Shown: one piece after another, positions 33,129 through 38,348 of the stretch | Layout: the number at the start of each line of letters is the position of its first letter | Numbering within the stretch: position 1 is the stretch's first letter | From: Candidatus Saccharimonadota bacterium | GTDB lineage: Bacteria > Patescibacteriota > Saccharimonadia > Saccharimonadales > Saccharimonadaceae | Assembly: GCA_017510425.1 (NCBI GenBank) | Contig: JAFWNJ010000012.1 | Coordinates: forward strand, 1-38,348 | DNA length: 38,348 nucleotides | Direction of reading: 5' to 3' | Notes under the pieces: model-generated | Told to the model about the DNA's origin: nothing | The model's input: only the letters and a program-made list of their open reading frames with translations | Database searches by the model: none | Position numbers and translations under genes: made by a program

Positions 33129-34838
33129 ATGGCTAAATATAGAATAGCTCGTGTCTTATCAGCGGCTGCCTTAGTTGCTGGTTCGGGTGTTTTTGCGCCA
33201 GCAGTCTGGGCTGACGGCGAGTGCGTGGCGGCTGATCTGGAAGGGTTGGAAACCTGCCTCGCAGATACAGAATCAACATCTGTTACTACGACGGATACAA
33301 TTGTGGTGTCAGGTGTTCAGAAAACACTATTAATTAATAAAGACATAAATGGCGTAAGTGGCAAAGATTTCATCAATGTCACGGACGGAGCATCGCTTAC
33401 GTTGCGTGGTAGTGGCATTATCACGGCCGGGCGCTATGGTGCGCGCGTGGATGGTGCGGAGCTAATGATTGACGGTGTGACCATTAGTGCAACTAACCCG
33501 ACGATGTATGGTGTATATGCCTTGAATAATGGTCGCGTTACGATGGAAAGTGGTCAGGTGGTAGCTGATTATGCAGCTTTTGCTGGTAATAATACTACTG
33601 GTGATATGAATTTTTATATTCATGGGGGACAGCTAATCTCCAATAGATATCCGGCAGTTTATATGCCTGGTCAAGTGTTCTTGGAAATGCGTGGTGGGAC
33701 TTTGTCTGGTGGCATTGTGGCCAGAATGGGTCAGATTACGATTGAAGGGGGTACTATTAATGTGCAGTCAAATCCAGTCGAAGGTGATGGTTTGGATGTA
33801 AATTATAATGGTATGCCAAGTATGGCGAATGAGGCGATCACTCTAATTGCGGGTTCGTATAGTAGCACTACTACTGACTATGGTAATAGTATGAATGTTT
33901 CTATTTCTGGTTATAATACTCAGATTAATGGCGACATTGTGCTCTATGATTTGGGTAATACTGCGGCTGGTTTTGAACAGAATGTCAACGTTTCGATTGA
34001 AGACGGGCGTTTAACTGGATTTAAGACTAAGTATACTGAAGAAGAAATTGGTTTTGCATTGAAGAGCGGTTATACTGCGGGCTTAAATAATGATGCGGGT
34101 AGGATAAATGTTGAAATTACTGGCGGCGATTTCTTGGTCGAGCCGGCTGAGGAAGATTTGGTCCCTGGTTATGAGGCAGATTTAAATGAAGATACTGGCG
34201 TATATGAAGTTTGGCCGAAGCAGGTTGACTATAAGGATGACTATCTTGAGGCGCTTTATGGTGATTATGCAGTTTATGTAGATTTCAATAGTGAACTGAT
34301 TGCAGATCGCAAGGCTGATCTTGCAGCGGAGACGATTGATCCAAGTGAACTTAAATTGACCGGTGATGGCGAACTTATAGGTGCAATTGATATCAATATG
34401 GTAGATCGGGATGGCGTAAGAATAGAAGTAAACGATGTTGATATGAGGGTTTATATCGATATCGATGAAGACACATATAATCAGCTTGCTGAGTATGACA
34501 AGATTGAGGCTGTCTACTTTGATGAAGATGGGAATGAGGTGGAGCGGCTTGAGGCCGATCTAAATGCTGAGACTTACGATTATGTGGATCCGATAACTGG
34601 CGAGTCAGAAACTTGGTATTTCTACTGGGTTGAGTTTAGCACGACACATCTTTCGACTTATGGCATAGTTGGTGTTAATGAGGAAAGTGAAGAAGCGGCC
34701 GAAGAAGCTTCAGCACCTGAGACTGGTGTCATAACGATGGCTGGTGCTTCGGCTATGAATGCAGCAGTTGTCACGGCTGTAGTAATAGGAATTCTTACTT
34801 CAGTAGTGAGCTTTGCTTATCTGATTCGTCGTAGATAG
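33129..34838 (+). CDS. Surface protein with beta-helix-like repeats and APETG sorting signal
   Basis: A 569-residue exported protein. The signal peptide is MAKYRIARVLSAAALVAGSG with likely cleavage after WA near 28. Residues ~60-260 are short beta-strand repeats with G, T and N turns (SLTLRGSGIITAG, VTMESGQVV, EMRGGTLSGG, ITIEGGTINV), as in right-handed beta-helices. An acidic region follows to about 520. The end has APETG (529-533), a hydrophobic helix and RRR, a sortase-type wall-anchor signal matching that of its neighbour. It is likely surface-displayed; function unknown. Strong promoter and ribosome-binding site suggest high expression. Confidence 0.85.
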   Translation: MAKYRIARVLSAAALVAGSGVFAPAVWADGECVAADLEGLETCLADTESTSVTTTDTIVVSGVQKTLLINKDINGVSGKDFINVTDGASLTLRGSGIITAGRYGARVDGAELMIDGVTISATNPTMYGVYALNNGRVTMESGQVVADYAAFAGNNTTGDMNFYIHGGQLISNRYPAVYMPGQVFLEMRGGTLSGGIVARMGQITIEGGTINVQSNPVEGDGLDVNYNGMPSMANEAITLIAGSYSSTTTDYGNSMNVSISGYNTQINGDIVLYDLGNTAAGFEQNVNVSIEDGRLTGFKTKYTEEEIGFALKSGYTAGLNNDAGRINVEITGGDFLVEPAEEDLVPGYEADLNEDTGVYEVWPKQVDYKDDYLEALYGDYAVYVDFNSELIADRKADLAAETIDPSELKLTGDGELIGAIDINMVDRDGVRIEVNDVDMRVYIDIDEDTYNQLAEYDKIEAVYFDEDGNEVERLEADLNAETYDYVDPITGESETWYFYWVEFSTTHLSTYGIVGVNEESEEAAEEASAPETGVITMAGASAMNAAVVTAVVIGILTSVVSFAYLIRRR

Positions 34839-34862
34839 TCGCAATCGATAGTAGCTAGCATT

Positions 34863-34889
34863 AGAACCCCCAGATTGTCTGGGGGTTCT
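34863..34889 (+). terminator. Strong hairpin after the surface protein
   Basis: AGAACCCCCAGA (34863-34874) pairs perfectly with TCTGGGGGTTCT (34878-34889) around a 3-base loop. There is no T-run, but the stem is very stable. It isolates the adhesin unit from the L6 operon. Confidence 0.65.
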
Positions 34890-34927
34890 GAGATGTTGTG
34901 GCTTTTGCGGTTTAACCTTGCGGCCTC

Positions 34928-34956
34928 TTGCGGAAAATACTAAAGTGTGATATTAT
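34928..34956 (+). promoter_or_regulatory. Promoter of the L6-L18-S5-L15 operon
   Basis: TTGCGG (34928-34933), 17 bases, TATTAT (34951-34956) with TGA before it as extended -10. It gives the second half of the spc-like cluster its own start after the adhesin insert. Confidence 0.5.
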
Positions 34957-34984
34957 TATAGATAATATTAACAAAAGGAGACAA

Positions 34985-35521
34985 ATGAGTCGTATCGGAA
35001 AACAACCCATCGAGATTCCGGCGGGAGTGACAATCACGGTCGGCGACAGCGAAGTTACTGTTGCGGGCCCGAAGGGTTCACTCGTAGTTCCAGTGCAACC
35101 TAGAACTAAGGTTTCTGTCGATGGTGCTACTTTGACCGTCACTCGCGAAGATGACGAGCCAAAGTCTCGTGCTTGGCACGGCTTACAGCGTGCACTTCTA
35201 AACAACGCTGTAAAAGGTGTAACTAAAGGTTACGAGAAGAAATTAGAGATTAACGGTGTCGGTTTTCGTCTTTCTGGCGGTGGTCAGGAGATTGAGATGG
35301 CGCTTGGGTTTTCTCACCCAGTTAAGTACAAAGCACCTGAAGGTGTACAACTTGCTACTAACAAGATGGAGATTACGGTATCTGGCATCGACAAGCAGAA
35401 AGTTGGTCAGGTTGCCGCAGAAATTCGCGCACTGAAGAAGCCTGAGCCTTACAAGGGTAAAGGTATTAAATATGTCGACGAAGTAATTATTCGTAAGGCA
35501 GGAAAGGCGGGTAAGAAATAA
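34985..35521 (+). CDS. rplF: 50S ribosomal protein L6
   Basis: A 178-residue protein of the GTPase-associated region. MSRIGKQPIEIPAGVTI opens it; LNNAVKGVTKGYEKKLEINGVGFR and the C-terminal GIDKQKVGQVAAEIRALKKPEPYKGKGIKY are diagnostic. AAGGAG lies upstream of the ATG at 34985; the longer frame would start inside the promoter. Confidence 0.97.
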   Translation: MSRIGKQPIEIPAGVTITVGDSEVTVAGPKGSLVVPVQPRTKVSVDGATLTVTREDDEPKSRAWHGLQRALLNNAVKGVTKGYEKKLEINGVGFRLSGGGQEIEMALGFSHPVKYKAPEGVQLATNKMEITVSGIDKQKVGQVAAEIRALKKPEPYKGKGIKYVDEVIIRKAGKAGKK

Positions 35522-35850
35522 TGAAAGCTGAATTTAGAGCAAAAAGAACTCGTGCCAAGATTCACGGTACCGTTGACAGGCCGAGGCTCGCTGTGCATTT
35601 TTCGAATTTGCACATCGTCGCACAAATAATTGATGATGACAAGAAGGTAACACTTTGCTATGCGACTACGGTTGGCGGCAAAATGACTGGTACCAAGGCG
35701 GAAAAAGCTGCCAAGATTGGTGCAGAGATAGCTAAGAAAGCAAAAGCTGCTAAGATTTCCAAGGTAGTTTTCGATCGTGGTTCTAAATTATATGCTGGGC
35801 GGATGTCGGCATTTGCTGATGCAGCTCGCAAAGAAGGATTGGAGTTTTAA
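35521..35850 (+). CDS. rplR: 50S ribosomal protein L18
   Basis: A 109-residue 5S-rRNA-binding protein. RAKRTRAKIHGTVDRPRLAVHFSNLHIVAQIIDD and VVFDRGSKLYAGRMSAFADAARKEGLEF are the family ends. Its start overlaps the L6 stop. Confidence 0.96.
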   Translation: MKAEFRAKRTRAKIHGTVDRPRLAVHFSNLHIVAQIIDDDKKVTLCYATTVGGKMTGTKAEKAAKIGAEIAKKAKAAKISKVVFDRGSKLYAGRMSAFADAARKEGLEF

Positions 35851-35852
35851 TT

Positions 35853-36725
35853 ATGGCTGATACAGAGAAGAAAGCCCCAAGAGTTATTAATAAGTCCGGT
35901 ACCCTTAAAATGGAAGATAAGGTTGCCGCGACTAAACAGACTCGTGATATATCTGGTAGGCGGATGGATCGACGTAATCGTCGCGATCGCGTGCGCGCAG
36001 ATGCGGGCAAGAAAGAATACGATTCAATTACCATTGCGGTGGACCGCGTGTCGAGAACTGTAGCTGGTGGGCGTAGAATGCGTTTCAAGGCTTTGGTGGC
36101 AATCGGTAATCATAAGAATAAGGTCGGCATTGGTGTCGCTAAGGGTAACGATGTGACGACTGCGGTTTCTAAGGCCGAGCGTAAGGCTAAGAAATCGATG
36201 ATTGCGTTTAACATGGACAAAGAAACGATCTGCCATGAGACTCGCGTTAAGATAACTGGTGCAGATGTATTGATGAAACCGGCAGCTCCTGGTACGGGTA
36301 TTATTGCTGGTGGTACAGTACGCTCGATTATGGGTCTTACTGGGGTGAAGAATCTGATTTCGAAGTCCTTGGGGTCAACCAATAAGGTAAATATCGCCTA
36401 TGCGGTGATTGAGGGCCTGAGGCAACAAACACCTAGAAATGAGTGGGTTGGTAATGAAGGTAAAGTTTTGAAGCCAAAGCTAAAGAATGTTGCCACTGAA
36501 GAGACGAAAGAAGCTAAATCCGTGAAGAAGCCAGTGGCCGATAAGGAAGCTGCCACTGAGAAGGCTACCGTTAAGAAAGCTACTGTCAAGAAGGCTACGT
36601 CGGTCAAGGAGGCTGCGCCAGCTGAGAAGACTACTTCAGCTAAGAAAGCTACGTCAGCCAAGAAGGTTACCTCTACTAAAAAGTCTACCTCGGCTAAAAA
36701 GTCTTCAGAGAAGGAGAGTAAGTAA
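35853..36725 (+). CDS. rpsE: 30S ribosomal protein S5 with long Lys/Ala tail
   Basis: A 290-residue S5, against about 166 in E. coli. The core is in the middle: EYDSITIAVDRVSRTVAGGRRMRFKALVAIGN, KVGIGVAKGNDV, and VLMKPAAPGTGIIAGGTVRSIMGLTGVKNLISKSLGSTN. An N-terminal extension of ~50 residues is basic. The last ~85 residues are a repetitive Lys/Ala/Thr/Ser tail (AEKTTSAKKATSAKKVTSTK). The stop overlaps the L15 start, leaving no space for rpmD (L30). Confidence 0.95.
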   Translation: MADTEKKAPRVINKSGTLKMEDKVAATKQTRDISGRRMDRRNRRDRVRADAGKKEYDSITIAVDRVSRTVAGGRRMRFKALVAIGNHKNKVGIGVAKGNDVTTAVSKAERKAKKSMIAFNMDKETICHETRVKITGADVLMKPAAPGTGIIAGGTVRSIMGLTGVKNLISKSLGSTNKVNIAYAVIEGLRQQTPRNEWVGNEGKVLKPKLKNVATEETKEAKSVKKPVADKEAATEKATVKKATVKKATSVKEAAPAEKTTSAKKATSAKKVTSTKKSTSAKKSSEKESK

Positions 36726-37189
36726 TGAAATACAATGATTTAGAGGTCGTGAAGAATGCTCGCCCGTCGCGTAAGGGTCGTGGTATTTCGGCAGGGCAGG
36801 GTAAGACTGCTGGCCGTGGTACCAAAGGTCAGAAAGCTCGTACCGGCCATCGTAAAATGCCAACTGGATTCATGGGTGGTCAGCGTGCTATCATGCAGGC
36901 CGTGCCGAAATTGAAAGGTTTTAAATCTTTTCATCCAAAGGCTGAAATTGTCTATACTGACAGATTAAATGAACTTTCGGGCAAGGTTGATAACTTTGTA
37001 ATGGCTGAGGCCGCGCTGATTTCTTCGCCTTTTGTTAAGGTGAAGGTGATTACTCGTGGTGAGTTGAAAGCTAAGATTGAGCTCGAAACACAATTCGCTT
37101 CGAAATCCGCCATCGAGGCAATTAAGAAGGCAGGTGGCTTGTTCAAACAAGTAGCAATCTTAAAGAAACCTGAGAAAAAAGCAGAATAA
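36725..37189 (+). CDS. rplO: 50S ribosomal protein L15
   Basis: A 154-residue late-assembly protein. RPSRKGRGISAGQGKTAGRGTKGQKARTG is the glycine-rich N-terminal motif, with FMGGQRAIMQAVPKLKGFK next. It directly follows S5 (TAATG), so L30 is absent from its usual place. A terminator follows; secY, which often comes next, is not seen. Confidence 0.96.
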   Translation: MKYNDLEVVKNARPSRKGRGISAGQGKTAGRGTKGQKARTGHRKMPTGFMGGQRAIMQAVPKLKGFKSFHPKAEIVYTDRLNELSGKVDNFVMAEAALISSPFVKVKVITRGELKAKIELETQFASKSAIEAIKKAGGLFKQVAILKKPEKKAE

Positions 37190-37194
37190 TTCCA

Positions 37195-37222
37195 AAATAA
37201 CCCCTCCAAAGGGGTTATTTTT
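37195..37222 (+). terminator. Terminator after rplO
   Basis: AATAACCCC (37196-37204) pairs with GGGGTTATT (37211-37219) and a T-run follows. Confidence 0.85.
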
Positions 37223-37223
37223 G

Positions 37224-37232
37224 TGGTATAAT
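37224..37232 (+). promoter_or_regulatory. Promoter of the FKBP gene
   Basis: TGGTATAAT is a perfect extended -10 just after the terminator. The leader is about 26 bases and includes GGAG. Confidence 0.6.
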
Positions 37233-37264
37233 TATATCTAATAACGATTAAGTGGAGATTCTGT

Positions 37265-37990
37265 ATGGACCAAAAAGAACTAAAAACAAGTCCGAAGCAA
37301 CGTATTTTTATTGGTTTAATTGCTATAATTATGGTTGGCTCGATTATAGCGAGTTATGCGGCAATTGTTTTAAATGGTGGTATGTCTAGTGCTAACAGTG
37401 GCGAGATAGACCAAGCTAAGATTGCCGAATATGAGGAGGCTTATAATGCGAAGGTCAGCGAATTTAGTGCGGCGACGGCAGAGGATTATAATGAATTTAT
37501 CGCATTTAAGGGGGAGATAAAGGCCTACAATGAGAATTCTGCCAATGAGAACGGGATTCAGAAGCGCGATTTAAAGAAGGGCTCAGGAGAGAAGCTAGTT
37601 GAGGGTGATACGAATTATTTGGCTTATTATGTAGGGTGGTGCGCGGATGAGTCGATTTTTGACTCGTCATTCGATGATAATAATAATCCGCAGGCTTTCT
37701 CTAAGATACTAGATGCTTCTCTCGGTATGATTGAGGGGTGGAATCTAGGGGTGGAAGGCATGAGGCTGGGCGGTATTCGGGAAATTACGGTTCCAGGGGA
37801 GCTTGCTTATGGTGATTCGATGGAGATTTGTGGTGGTATGAATAAACCTCTGAAATTCATTGTGATGGCAGTGGCTAAGGAAGATCCGTTAAAGACTCTG
37901 GCGAGTGAACTGGACGAGGCTTATATGAGGCTGCAATATGCGAATTATGGCATAGATTATGATGAAATGATGGCGGGTGGGGAAGAATAG
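37265..37990 (+). CDS. Membrane-anchored FKBP-type peptidyl-prolyl isomerase
   Basis: A 241-residue protein. A single membrane helix lies near 15-37, a helical/charged linker follows to about 105, and then an FKBP fold occupies about 107-220 (GSGEKLVEGDTNYLAYYVGW, IFDSSFDD, IEGWNLGVEGMRLGGIREITVPGELAYGD, PLKFIVMAV). It should help exported proteins fold by prolyl isomerisation on the outer face of the membrane. The FKBP aromatic pocket is only partly conserved, so activity is likely but not certain. It is transcribed alone from its own promoter. Confidence 0.88.
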   Translation: MDQKELKTSPKQRIFIGLIAIIMVGSIIASYAAIVLNGGMSSANSGEIDQAKIAEYEEAYNAKVSEFSAATAEDYNEFIAFKGEIKAYNENSANENGIQKRDLKKGSGEKLVEGDTNYLAYYVGWCADESIFDSSFDDNNNPQAFSKILDASLGMIEGWNLGVEGMRLGGIREITVPGELAYGDSMEICGGMNKPLKFIVMAVAKEDPLKTLASELDEAYMRLQYANYGIDYDEMMAGGEE

Positions 37991-38107
37991 GGCTGATTTA
38001 GTGATTTTCGGGTGGTTGTTGGGCCTGTTGTGTTTATTGGGGTCGTTGGATATATTGGGTTTATTGGGTGTTTATGCTTGAGTTGTCTCTGGAGTATGGT
38101 GAAATAG

Positions 38108-38136
38108 TTGACATTTTAGCATAAGTGTGATATAAT
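38108..38136 (+). promoter_or_regulatory. Consensus promoter next to the IS boundary
   Basis: TTGACA (38108-38113), a 17-base spacer and TATAAT (38131-38136), with TGA before it: a near-perfect sigma-70 promoter pointing right. The transposase remnant on the opposite strand begins within 30 bases. No gene in the window fits it as a target. Confidence 0.7.
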
Positions 38137-38163
38137 ACGGGTTAATAGACATTTTGTGTGTAT

Positions 38164-38348
38164 TTATACCTCTGTTCTTCCAGAGAAGAAAATTCGTGCG
38201 AACTGAATTTTTTGGTTCTTTTTAAGCCCGCGATGGTTATTTAGTCGTCGTTTTAGTTCACTGTGCAAACCTTCTATTTGGTTGTTGGTATTTGGTATGT
38301 TTAGTCCTAGACTCTCTTGATATGTAAAAAGATAAGGAAGATTCATAA
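38164..38348 (-). CDS. Transposase C-terminus, cut by the window edge
   Basis: At least 60 residues on the reverse strand, continuing beyond the window. The segment NIPNTNNQIEGLHSELKRRL, followed by HRGLKKNQK, matches the C-terminal end of the DDE transposases related to IS1249/IS256, where TTN-IEG and HRGL are hallmark motifs. The visible ATG at 38346 is probably internal. The stop at 38164 places the IS end at about 38140-38160. Whether the element is intact cannot be judged. Confidence 0.75.
   Translation of the reverse strand, partial: MNLPYLFTYQESLGLNIPNTNNQIEGLHSELKRRLNNHRGLKKNQKIQFARIFFSGRTEV

Noticed and set aside
37985-38115. Reverse frame rich in Pro, Asn and Thr; G/T-rich repeats and possible G-quadruplex
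   Set aside because: No start codon or ribosome-binding site; GGG runs are too far apart for a convincing quadruplex. The 117 bases after the FKBP stop hold nothing else I can support.

Overview
The window looks like a chromosomal segment of a Candidate Phyla Radiation (Patescibacteria) bacterium, most likely Candidatus Saccharibacteria (TM7). This is inferred from gene content, not from a database match. The supporting signs are: a compact, mostly housekeeping gene set; a ribosomal-protein cluster with no L30 gene between S5 and L15; lysine/alanine-rich tails on many ribosomal proteins; and ordinary UGA stops (serS ends in TGA, and an RF2 gene is present), which argues against the UGA=Gly code of Absconditabacteria and Gracilibacteria. 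A Gram-positive-like envelope is suggested by murI, murD, a YabE/RpfB-like wall protein and two proteins with sortase-type C-termini.

Layout. 1-3.6 kb: tRNA-Lys with a partial 3' copy, a DUF4282-like membrane protein, rarA, and a reverse-strand pair made of a membrane CxxC protein and a DsbA-like thioredoxin. 3.6-5.7 kb: a candidate orphan small RNA, then the YabE/RpfB-like gene next to ksgA. 5.7-9.2 kb: an accessory island with hairpin repeats flanking an AAA/DUF4143 ATPase, and a large secreted FISUMP protein whose C-terminus looks like the variable region of a diversity-generating retroelement (DGR). 9.3-15 kb: serS, hpf, secA, M16 peptidase. 15-18 kb, reverse strand: murD, murI, dus; dus carries an in-frame palindromic insertion. 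18-20.9 kb: two unrecognised genes with structured leaders on either side of prfB. 21-37.2 kb: L3-L4-L23-L2-S19-L22-S3-L16-S17-L14-L24-L5-S14-S8, a terminator, two large surface proteins, then L6-L18-S5-L15 from a separate promoter. 37.2 kb to the end: a membrane-anchored FKBP isomerase and the edge of an insertion sequence.

Promoter style. Many first genes of transcription units have a TATAAT-like box, often as extended TGnTATAAT, ending only 6-9 bases before the start codon, so their mRNAs should be leaderless or nearly so. Surface and accessory genes instead have 20-140 base leaders with clear Shine-Dalgarno sites.

The items most worth following up are the palindromic element inside dus, the DGR-like C-terminus of the FISUMP protein, the candidate small RNA at 3662-3797, the structured leader before L3, and the insertion of sortase-type surface genes into the ribosomal protein cluster.
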